DNA of 25,698 nucleotides, taken from the NCBI GenBank assembly GCA_036897095.1, contig JAYMSP010002189.1:1-25698 (forward strand), in the 5' to 3' direction. A model generated the notes under the pieces. That model made no database searches. It was not told the origin of the DNA and saw only the letters and a list, made by a program, of their open reading frames with translations. Positions 10,401 to 19,088 of the stretch are shown here, piece after piece. The first letter of the stretch is position 1, and each line of letters opens with the position of its first letter. The stretch comes from Plantago elongata. Its lineage: Eukaryota > Streptophyta > Magnoliopsida > Lamiales > Plantaginaceae. The translations under genes and the position numbers were made by a program.

Positions 10401-13155
10401 GAAGGGTTTGAACATCCAATATTGACTAGAGAAAACACCCGCCCCAACAAGAGTTACTTGGGTGTCAATGTATTTGTTGCTACAGCTTCTCTAAATATTA
10501 TTCTGAATAACATTAAAATTTTGAACAATGATCCCTTTGAGCTGAAAGATTCTTTGAAGGAAGAGTCCGATATATGTGCCCGTCATGGTGCCAGGATAAC
10601 TTCAGTGATGCAATCTTCAGGACCTTCATGTATTGATTATTCATTGCCTGTAGGGAATCTAATAACCTTAAATGGGGTCGTAGTAGGCCTCCATGACTGT
10701 GACGGTGATGCTTTCCGTGGACAATCAAGACTTGTACCTGATAAGGGTTCCCTGCCGATGTTTCTCCAAGGAAATGGTGGTATATGTGTCCATCTTTTGG
10801 TTGAAGATTGCACGGTATACCCTCACTTATGCACTACCCTTGCTGTACTTCAATCAGGATTATGAATTATCAGAACCTATCCTACTTCGTTGTGTCTTGT
10901 CCAGGTAATGATCTTCTGTGATTTGAGCAAACAAGCTCATCCTGTCGGTCTAGGACAAGATGTATGTGCAACCTTTCACCGGATTCTAGTACTCAGGTCT
11001 GGTCTCTTTGGCTTAATCAATGAATTAGTGTTTATATTTTTATCTTATTTAATATTGGAATTCATGTTTATATGCTGGACTTATCCTTTCATGATTTCTA
11101 TTGTTTCCACTATGTCAACTACTAAATATGTTTGCATTCTTTAATGAAGTCATATCAATTGTGTTTGATCATAACTGAGCACATATTTTTTCAGTGGTAT
11201 GAACAAGTATATGATGTTGCCAGTGTCGTCCATCACAATTAACAATGTCTGCTTGGTTAAGAGGCATACGGATGCTGAATCCTGTACCACACTTGCAAGT
11301 TTAGCTGTAGACCGCGTTGCTTTTCCAAATACTGATGCTGCAGAACTGATATATGATGTTTTGGGATCAGCACTGCTAGAATCGAGGCAATTCCGCTGCA
11401 GGGTGGGTAATTTGCGTTCAGTTTGGAGTTCATGCTTTTGACACATGTTATCCCATATAGTTTTCATTATAGTCCCATATAGTTTTTGCTTTATCTAATT
11501 TCATCTCCTTTGCATGCGCATTTGACCCGTTTTGTCCTTACAATTTAGCTTTATCTTCATGGTATGAAGCAGGTTGTTGCTGTTTATTTACTTGAGGTAG
11601 TGAGTTCTAGACATGCTAAAGTTCTTCAATCAAGTGGTCAAACTCAACTGACTTCATTTGGCATTCCGCTAGCTGGTTTTATCATGGGTATTGCTTCTGT
11701 CCCTTTTAGATGGTAGTTAGATCAGTGTGAAGGCGAGGGTGCAATGAGTTGCTTTAGAGCCTCTTGTCGATTGGCCTGTCTTCTTTAACACCTTTAGTAG
11801 TGGCCCTTCAGCTTTAGTTTTACACTCTATCTGCTTGGAATTGAATGCTTGAATTTATAGGGTCCAGCGTTCGTAAAATTTGAATGTCTTCTGCCTATTA
11901 AACTTTAAAGAGGACCCAAAATGCTATTTTTTTTACAGTTCACTTGAACTGTTGTAATTCTGTTATTGTTCTTGTAGGCTACCCTAATCGTCGAGATTAA
12001 AGGTTTAACTATTGTTGCTGTTGTTACACATCATATTATAGCACCAACAGAATCCAAGGAGGCTATTCTTGTGGACATGTTCTATATTTTACTCAATTGT
12101 TGTGATCATGACATTTCTTGGTTGCACACAAAGGGAATTTGGCTTCGGTTCTGTTATTTGGATATTTAAAACCCTTAACTGTTTAGTTACATGGGATTGA
12201 AACAATCTATTTCCAGCTCAGACCAAAAGGATAATTTGCCCGGGTTCAAAATATTCCATGGCATTGTTGTGGTATATTCTGTGGCATTGTTGTTGTAGTT
12301 CCCCACATGAATATGTAATTTTTATGTCTCTGGTTCAATCAAGTGGAGTTTGATATTCATGAATCATGATCATGAAGCCCTACTATCTTAATTACTGTAT
12401 AAACTAGCAGATTTTCGATTTATCATAAATTTGTTTACTCTTAACGTATTTCATTTTTAAGGAAATTGTAGTATATAATTTGCAACAGCCTGAAGCTAAT
12501 AATCATTTTTTACTGTTTTAATGTGCAGATGATGGGTCATCCACTTTTTGCTGTTGGTCCGAATCTGAGAAAGCTGCTACCTTGCTTGGGTTAAACTTTG
12601 AAGGACATGCTATCAGACCATCTCCAGATAACATTGGTAACGGTAAGACTGGTAAAGGGCTGGGATATGGCTCCCGAGTAAGCCACCTGAACCAAATTCT
12701 GGAGCGGCACGGCAGACTGGTAGTGAAAAATTATGGATCCATTGTTGACTCTTCATGTCAAGACTTGGCATTCTCTTTTGGTTCGGACAAATCAATAAGC
12801 ATCTCAAGTGAGGATATCCTTATGAGCTTGGTCATTAGTTCCTTGGGCACATTTTGGGTAAGTCAACTGATACCTCTTCTTACACGATAAGTACATAAGA
12901 ATTGAGAGTGGTAGATTGTCTGCATAGAGATTATGGCCAAGGCATATACTTGTTTGCTAATATTTATTACTTACGTTACAGTGTGTGACTGGTAGTGTTA
13001 TGGAAAAAGAAGGCAGTAGGTGGTTGGCGAATCGGCTAAGTGAGGGGGGCATGGCATTGCCATCATCAGTACAAAATGTGTGGGCTACAAGTGTTCGACG
13101 CACAGATGTGCTCTCAGAAGCCAGGATCATGTTACAAGAAGTAGCCATAGAGTAA
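4442..13155 (+). CDS. CTC1: CST complex subunit CTC1 (conserved telomere maintenance component 1)
   Basis: CTC1 is the large subunit of the CST complex (with STN1 and TEN1), which binds single-stranded telomeric DNA, protects chromosome ends and recruits DNA polymerase alpha for C-strand fill-in. It acts in the nucleus. Sixteen phase-consistent exons: 4442-5491, 5603-5721, 5819-5881, 5953-6031, 6097-6210, 6295-6372, 6473-6673, 9061-9162, 9298-9570, 9661-10074, 10185-10814, 10905-10996, 11195-11402, 11573-11687, 12529-12857 and 12982-13155. They total 1346 aa, against about 1270 in Arabidopsis as I recall it. Segments shared with the plant family include CFRFSDGTATLCCYVL and FLEIIKWDF near the N-terminus, VESVSPVSVVPCSSR, VIVYFCGLTSSWHPIV, LFQ-free SSGRLQLVDSTGGVD at exon 8, FVIVMEGI, LTHKFPF, IPLAGF and DDGSSTFCCW. 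CTC1 is built of repeated OB folds; their edges cannot be set by eye. Three ATG codons in a row open the frame; I take the first. No frame breaks are seen. Confidence 0.93.
7151..7323. repeat. Degenerate tandem repeat of about 74 bp in CTC1 intron 7
   Basis: TAATGATGAATTGAT begins at 7151 and again at 7176, and TAATGATGAATAGAT at 7250. The stretches from 7176 and 7250 can be aligned through a GGG/GGACTTTGAATTTAATTTGAAAA-like segment, giving a diverged duplication with a period of about 74 bases plus a partial third unit. Confidence 0.5.
7437..7775. mobile_element. Probable Stowaway-like MITE (inverted-repeat element) in CTC1 intron 7
   Basis: The left end, CGCTCCGTACTAATCTCAAC, resembles the CTCCGTCCCA-type end common in plant Stowaway-like MITEs. 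The left arm around 7530-7575 (TTATTCACTTTCTC, TCTATCCACTACACC) is mirrored on the other strand around 7670-7730 (TAGTGGGTATTTGAGTAC, AATGAATAAAAAGTG). The right end is less clear, with TTTGGGATTGTGC near 7768 answering CCCAATCTCAAC on the left. The arms are diverged and exact ends are uncertain. Confidence 0.4.
8217..8562. repeat. Three-copy degenerate tandem repeat (about 120 bp) with a recurring TTGTTGGTATCATGATCATG core
   Basis: Copies run about 8217-8338, 8339-8460 and 8461-8562. Each holds two versions of a core close to TTGTTGGTATCATGATCATG, at about 8222 (weak), 8297, 8346, 8427, 8471 and 8537. TGATCA inside the core is palindromic, and the flanks GTACCAAATA and CACTAAGACTAA also recur. 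The array lies inside CTC1 intron 7. I do not recognise the family. Confidence 0.6.
11688..12528 (+). other. CTC1 intron 14, nothing recognised inside
   Basis: An 841-base intron with donor ATGG|GTATTG and acceptor GTGCAG; the split codon restores Met-Asp-Asp-Gly, matching the family. The inside is T-rich. I see no gene, tandem repeat or transposon end. Confidence 0.75.
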
Positions 13156-13386
13156 TATATATGAATGCAGGCAGCTGAAATCTGAATTTATTGTAAATAA
13201 AGTATGTATTGGCAGCCGTTGAGCTTTAAAAAGTGAGCAACTCAAAAGATTGACAAGCAGTAAATAGGGTTTTTGTTGAGAGTAAATAGTATGTTGTAGG
13301 AGAGTATTTTTGTAAGTAGTGAAAATTTCTACAGGTGACTGTTCACGCGCTAATTGAGAAGCCCTCTCTAATCCTACTACAACATA
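13156..13386 (+). other. CTC1 3' UTR and downstream sequence
   Basis: A canonical AATAAA at 13196-13201, 41 bases after the stop codon, is the likely CTC1 poly(A) signal. Further on, AGTATGTTGTAGG at 13288-13300 is matched on the opposite strand by CCTACTACAACATACT at 13373-13388, a foldback with a loop of about 70 bases. Its right arm overlaps the MITE border at 13387. No gene is seen. Confidence 0.55.
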
Positions 13387-13449
13387 CTCTGTCTCACTAT
13401 AAATATCACATTTACTTTTGAACATAAAAATTTTTGTACAGTGTAAATG

Positions 13450-13451
<2 letters not shown>

Positions 13452-13489
<38 letters not shown>
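13452..13489 (+). repeat. Uninterrupted 38-base G run
   Basis: Thirty-eight consecutive G, flanked by GTAAATGTT and ATGAAAATG. It lies in the loop of the Stowaway-like MITE, 10 bases from the LINE's target duplication. Such a run can form G-quadruplexes and is error-prone in replication and in sequencing, so its true length is uncertain. Confidence 0.9.
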
Positions 13490-13490
<1 letters not shown>

Positions 13491-13498
13491 TGAAAATG

Positions 13499-13512
13499 AA
13501 AGCGTGACATTT
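13499..13512. repeat. Target-site duplication of the LINE, left copy
   Basis: AAAGCGTGACATTT is repeated exactly at 18539-18552. The two copies bracket the LINE, as expected for target-primed reverse transcription. Confidence 0.85.
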
Positions 13513-13642
13513 TTTAGAACGTAACTAAACTTTTATTACTTCCTACCAATAAAGTACAAGTCGACCTGAGGTCTAGGTAAAATATCCAAGAGAGATCAAA
13601 ACAACTAGTAGAATCAAGGAAAATGGAAAAGTAACAATGCTA

Positions 13643-16600
13643 TCATCCTAACGTCAATCGTGCACAGTGCGCACGCAAGTGCGGGTCAACCCAGGTTCTA
13701 TTAATTAAAACATCAATGATCTTGTCTTCCATGTGTTAGTTCGTAGGCTTCTGTTGAAAACAGATATTGTTGAGCTCAACCCATATTGCATATATTGTTT
13801 CCGCAAAAGCACTTTTAAGGAATTTTTCCCTCCAATAGTTACCACCAAATCTACAACTCATCAACTGGAGCTCAGCATCCCATCCCAGGGGAGAACGGCT
13901 GATATGCAGCCACCATAGGAATCTCGACCAAATCATGTGGGTGTAAGGGCATTCAAATAACAAGTGTTGCTGAGTTTCAAGCTGCGGACAAAAAATAGGC
14001 AGGCTGGGTCGAGGCTAGTGTTCCATCGTCGAACTCTATCCTTTGTTGCGAGTCAGTTGTTGCAAGCCATCCAAGTACAAAACATCGCTCGCGGACGAGT
14101 TTTGTTGCCGAACCACAGTTTCCACCAAGGGACAGGAGGCTTGTCCCCACACAATTCCTGATGTAGCGCCCGGATGGGGAAGTGGCGGGCAGCCAGTGCT
14201 AGTGTCCAAGTGCAATGTACGGGACTTCATAATGGCCTTTATAATCTAGGGGCAATTTGCGGCAACTCGAACATCCATGGCTTCTTGATTTTTTATGTAG
14301 TAAAAATGGATCCATCTTAGCCATAGCTTGTCAGCTTTCATGCACACATGCCATAGGAGTTTAGCAATGGTGCATTTATTCCAATCAACAAGAGAAGTCA
14401 GGTTCAGGCCACCGGCATTCTTTTCCTCGCAACGTTTGTCCCAGGCAATAGGAGATTTGCGGGTTATTTCACCAGTTCCACTCCAGAGAAAAGAACGACA
14501 TACGACTTCGATGTGTTTTAGAACTGCCGCTGGCATGGGAAACACCTGAATCCAGTAGCTTGACATGGCATGTAGAACACTGCGGATGAACTGGAATTTT
14601 CCCGCATAGCTGAGGAGCTTGGAGGTCCAATGGTGGATTCGAGCAATGATTCGGTCCACAAGGGGCTGACAGTCCCGTATAGAGAGCATGCGGGTGGAGA
14701 GCGGAACTCCAAGGTATATTATAGGAAGTTTTCCAGAATTAAAACCGGTCCCATGGAGGATTTCATCCCTTGTCACTCGATCAGCCCCTCCCAGAAAGAT
14801 CTGACACTTGCTAGGATTTTCCGAGAGCCCTTTCGAAGCAGAGAAGATCCGGAAATGCTCCATCAGTAGTGATACCGACCAGGTGTCGGCTCCCGGTTGC
14901 TCGAGCAAAGAGGAGGTCATCAGCAAAACAGAGGTTCGTAATGCCTAGAGCTTCACAACGAGGGTGGAAATTAAAATCCGGCTCTGTATGAAGCTTATCA
15001 AGGACACGATGTAAGTACTCCATCATGATTACAAATAAGAGCGGAGATATAGGATCACCTTGCCGAAGGCCTCGCTTTGCTTTTAAAAGCTGAGAAGGGG
15101 TACCATTTATCGCATACCGATAAGATACCATTGTGACACATCGCATTACCCAGTACACGAATTGAGTGGGAAACCCCATCTCCTCCAAGATCGATTCAGA
15201 GATGTCCATTCAACAGTGTCAAACGCCTTCTGCAGGTCCATCTGTATCATACATCGAGGTGAGATGTGCTTGCGCACATAAACCTGAACCAATTCACTAG
15301 CCAGTAAGATATTTTCATGGATGACTTTACCGGGAAGGAAGGTCGATTGACTTTCATCCACAACAGAGTTGATTACACTACTCAGGCGCTTTGTGAGGAT
15401 CTTTGAAATAATCTTGTAAATAGTGGAGCAACAGGAAATAGGTCTCATCTCCTTCATATACTTGCATTGGCGAACTTTGGTATCAGTGTGACCAGGGTAC
15501 AGTTTGCAGCAGGATAGAGAGCACCAGAGTGGAAGAAATCCAAAACAGCCCATATAACATCTTCCTTTACAATCTTCCAAGCGACTTTGAAAAACTTAGC
15601 ATTGTATCCGTCAATCCCCGGGGCTTTATTATCACCGATATCAACCAATGCGTCCCATATTTCCTTCTCGGTAATTGGTGCAATCAGGGCCAGCCGATCC
15701 ACACGGAACACCTGTGGCTCACTACCTCAATATCGATGTCGGGTAAACTTGGTGCAGTCGTGCCCACTAATCCAGAATAAAAGCTCAGTACCTCTCTCTC
15801 CAGTTCAGCAGGTGTGGTCAAAATTTGCCCCGATTGAGATACAAGCTTTGAGGTACCCACTTTGCGGTTCTTTTCTCTGGCAGTGGCATGAAAGAACGCA
15901 TTATTTCCATCTCCAGTACGCAGCCAATGAACTTTAGCTTTTTGGGCCAATATCATCTCATCTATGTCATTCCATTTAATCACCTCTTCCGAACATTCCT
16001 TGACTCTATGAATTAAATCCACATTGAACCGGTAAGCAGTAAAGATTGTTGGGCGCGGGTCAGCTCAACCCGAGCTTCCTCCAACTTCCTCGTGGTCTCG
16101 GGGTGCTGCCGGATGAGGGGTTTGAGCCGGCTCTATAGCAGCTGGAGTTTACGCCAAAAGACATACATGGGTTGTCCCCGGATGTTCATATTCCAATAGT
16201 CTTGTACAACGCGGGGGAAGTCATCATGGGAGGTCATACAATTCATAAACCAAAAATGCTTTGGCCATGTGCGCACAAAAGAATTAGGATTGACTACATG
16301 GAGCGGAGAGTGGTCAGATACACCCGGCTCAAGGACAAGGATCTTGCAATCCGAAAATTTAAGAAACCAGTTCGGGTTACACAATGCCCTGTCAATAATA
16401 AATAGTGGTCTGGTCTTGCTTATTCGACCAGGTGAAGAAGTCCCCAATGGAGTCTTTTTCGACCAAGTTTGCAATCCCCATCATTGCTTCCAAGTCCGCA
16501 TATTCATCATGCGTAACTGGAGTCCCTCCTACTCTGTCACCTAGGCCTAGGACATTATTCATGTCCCCAATGATCATCCAGGGCCCAGTTAGTGTCAAGG

Positions 16601-16969
16601 AAATATGATCGATGTCTCTCCAAAGCTCTCGACGTTGCTCTAGAGTATTATGGTCATAGACGAATGTACTCCACTGGATTAAAGTATACGCCAAATCATA
16701 TATACCACAGTGAATAAACTGATCGGACATGGAAATAGCTCTAACAACCCGCTGGTCATTCCATAAGAGCCAAATTCGCCCATTTGCTGTGGATAGTTAT
16801 CTAGAAAGCACCATTTGGTCCCAAAACGTTTCCTGATACGTGAAGAATTTGATTCCTTCACTCTAGTCTCTAGCAAAGCAGCAATATGAATGTTAAGTGC
16901 ATTGAGGAGGGAGCCAACCTCACGATGCCTAGCTACTTTGTTTAGCCCTCTTGTGTTCCAGGCTAACAT
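13643..16969 (-). pseudogene. LINE ORF2: endonuclease-reverse transcriptase, broken by several frameshifts
   Basis: An intact ORF2 nicks target DNA and copies element RNA into it. The start ATG is at 16967-16969. The apurinic-type endonuclease begins LAWNTRGLN, then LLETRVKE, GRIWLLWND, MIIGDMNNV and SDHSPL. The reverse transcriptase follows, with NKAPGIDGYNAKFF, MDLQKAFDTVEW (first catalytic Asp), RGLRQGDPISPLLF and CFADDLLFA (catalytic Asp pair). After it come FLWSG and the WDKRCEEKNAGGLNL stretch, and a zf-RVT-like end with CPQLETQQHLLFECPYTHMIW-type spacing. Reading must switch frame near 16785, 16400, 16040, 15715, 15470, 15205, 14900 and 14246. Stops occur at 16133-16135 and 13736-13738. 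Most breaks look like single-base gains or losses, while the coding sense between them is well kept. Not functional as it stands. Confidence 0.9.
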
Positions 16970-18486
16970 TGCGGTCGGGTTTGAGGATTGTCATGGTCAA
17001 TTAACTGACCTAAAGCCTCAAACCCGTTATGCAATGGGATGGTTGGATCCAGTGGTGTTGTGCTAGAAATAGGGACTCCATTAAGTGGAGTCGCAAACGA
17101 GGCAGGGGCGTCAGGATCAATGGGGCGGGGAGGGGGTGGGCGTGATCCACCAGGCCGGTGGCCCTGCTGCGGAAAGTTGGGCACACGGCCCGGCTGTTGT
17201 TGGGTGCTACTCTGCACCAGGGCACCAGGACGGGCAACCCACTGGCGAGTAAGTGCAAGTTGATTGCGGGCGTGTGTGGTCCTAGGCCCTTGGGCAGCTG
17301 GTGCAGTAGCATTACCGGGCGGCGTACTATGGGCAGCCGATTGTGGGGTGTCAGAATACCGACAAAGATGACCTATTTGCTGACACTTCTCGCAGAATTG
17401 GGAAGACCACTCATAGTCAACGAGTTGCACAAACTTCCTACCCTTATTATCAACAATGGGCATAGATTTACGGAGCTCTTTAACATCCACATCAATCATA
17501 ACTCTAGCATAGGTGACTCGAAGCTTACGGATCGTGCATTCATCTGTAAATAGTGGTTTTCCTATGGCGCTCGCAATCTTACCAATGCTCTTTTCTCCCC
17601 AAAGGTGAAGAGGCAGCTGGGGGAATTTGACCCAGACTGGCATAACACATAACATGTCATCTTTTAGGGAGAAGTTTTGGGTCCACTTTCGCAAAAAGAT
17701 ATGCATTCTAAAGATCGAGTAAGATTTTCGGTTTAGTATCTCGTCCATGTCAGCAGAAGAGTGACATCGAGCAAGAAAGTAGCCCTCTTCATTGTAGTAG
17801 AGGTCCGGGAGTTTAACAAATTGCCAATTTTTTTATCATGAATTGTTTAACCGCGTTCATGGAAAGGTCGCCGCCCAAAACAAAAAAGATCAGTGTGTTT
17901 TCCCAGAATTTCAGTTCGGAAGCAACATCGTCCTCATTAATCACAATTTCCAGTTCACCATTCACAATATTCGGAGCAATATACTTAACCCCTAAACCAT
18001 GTTGAGGCAGTCGATTCCCACGAATAACATCGACCCAAATTTGAGGAGTCGGATTGCCAATCAAAGGCAAAGCTGAATCGGGTGGGGTACCTCCAGCTGG
18101 GATTTCAGTTTGAGCTTGGATCACAGGTGGGTTAATCAGACTATGCGGGGTGTCAAACAGTTGAATCACCGGTGGGACAGGTGCAGAAGGGAGAGGCGGC
18201 GGTGGTTGGGTAATATGGTTTGAGGTGGTCGTAGCAGGGACATGCAACGGGGTGGGGCACGACTGCCGGCCGGACATAGATAAGTCCGGTGGGACAGCCG
18301 GCACAGGCTGGGGCATCGAATCTCAAGTATCTTGGTGGAATTTTTTCGATTCCGTCTCCGAGCAATCGTCCAATGCCGCCTCTTCAACAGTTGCCTCTGC
18401 CTGGGAATTCGAGGCCCTACGGGCCCTAATTTCTTTGGGCGTCCGCGGGGACAGGGCGGTGCGGCGGAGGGTTTCTTCGGAGACAT
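16963..18486 (-). pseudogene. LINE ORF1: DUF4283-like, zinc-knuckle nucleic-acid-binding protein, frameshifted
   Basis: ORF1 proteins of plant L1 elements bind element RNA. The likely start, ATG at 18484-18486, begins MSPKKPSAAPPCPRGRPKKL; RGRPKK resembles an AT-hook. The frame must then shift to reach a proline-rich linker and the DUF4283-like domain (WVDVIRGNRLPQHGLGVKY, then WENTLIFFVLGG). A TGA interrupts the linker frame at 18323-18325. A second shift in an A run near 17826-17834 separates MIKK from QFVKLPDLYYNEEGYFLARC, after which the frame is open to its TAG at 16963-16965. The zinc knuckle is CEKCQQIGHLCRYS, where the last expected Cys is Ser. A Pro/Gly/Gln-rich tail follows. The stop overlaps the ORF2 start by 7 bases. 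Confidence 0.85.
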
Positions 18487-18538
18487 CAGAGCGAGAAAGA
18501 CGGAAGAGCCGTGATTATTTTCTGATCTCAAAATATTT

Positions 18539-18552
18539 AAAGCGTGACATTT
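18539..18552. repeat. Target-site duplication of the LINE, right copy
   Basis: AAAGCGTGACATTT, identical to 13499-13512. It joins the 5' end of the LINE to the right-hand terminal repeat of the MITE. Confidence 0.85.
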
Positions 18553-18572
18553 GTAATGGGACATATGGAATA

Positions 18573-19088
18573 CAAAATAATTAAATGATTGTATGTGAAA
18601 TTACTAAGTAAAAGATTAGATAATGCACAGACTTGGGTTTAGATATGGATAAATATTTTTTAATATAAACCATAATTAATAAAAGTATTATAACATCAAA
18701 CACTCTAGTAATATATAAAATCCAGAGTTACAACCCAACCGATAGTAATAATATGCAAACTTACAGTAGATATATGGGATAATGGAAGTCTTCCATTCCC
18801 TTGATTCAACCCAAACCATAGACATACACATATACACAATAACACAACACAAGCACACACAGAAAATACTACTTTTTTCGTCTCTGATGGAGTTTTATTC
18901 AATATACTACTTGGGCCCATCTCGAATCGAGTTTTATTTCTTCAAGTTTTACACTTCCATCTTTGTTATCTTTTATAAAACTCCGTTCACCACAAATTAA
19001 TCTTAAAATCATAATGAACTTATAATTTAAGATTACTCTGGATAAAAGGAGGTTTAAAAAGTCGACAAAAATGACATGTAAAACTCGA
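18573..19088. other. TPP 3' UTR and flank, between the LINE/MITE and TPP
   Basis: AT-rich sequence with no gene. On the minus strand AATAAA occurs at 18894-18899 and 18933-18938, about 150-190 bases past the TPP stop; either could be its poly(A) signal. A CA-rich stretch lies near 18825-18860. Confidence 0.5.

Larger units (their letters stand above)
13513..18538 (-). mobile_element. L1-type LINE (non-LTR retrotransposon), near full length, defective
   Basis: The element reads right to left. It starts at 18538 with a leader of about 50 bases, followed by ORF1 (DUF4283-like domain and zinc knuckle) and ORF2 (endonuclease, reverse transcriptase, zf-RVT-like C-terminus), and ends at 13513 with a short A tail (T run on the plus strand). 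It is 5026 bp long and flanked by perfect 14-bp duplications of AAAGCGTGACATTT. Both ORFs carry frameshifts and stops, so it cannot move by itself. It inserted into a Stowaway-like MITE between the convergent CTC1 and TPP genes. The leader is short, so slight 5' truncation is possible. Confidence 0.93.
13387..18570. mobile_element. Stowaway-like MITE, split by a LINE insertion
   Basis: The left terminal repeat, CTCTGTCTCACTATAAATATCAC from 13387 on, answers the reverse complement of the right end, which reads TTCCATATGTCCCATTACAA then ATGTCAC from 18570 leftwards. Both resemble the usual CTCCGTCCCATTATAAATGTCAC-type end. TA dinucleotides at 13385-13386 and 18571-18572 are the expected target duplication. 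With the LINE and one copy of its target duplication taken out, the MITE is about 144 bp (13387-13512 plus 18553-18570). Its middle contains the 38-base G run. Confidence 0.65.

Noticed and set aside
13288..13388. Foldback downstream of CTC1 as a separate transposon
   Set aside because: Only 11-13 bases pair and the right arm overlaps the border of the Stowaway-like MITE, so an independent element cannot be defined.
17039..17553. Plus-strand open frames across the LINE
   Set aside because: They are antisense shadows of ORF1, whose GC-rich proline-coding segment leaves the opposite strand open.
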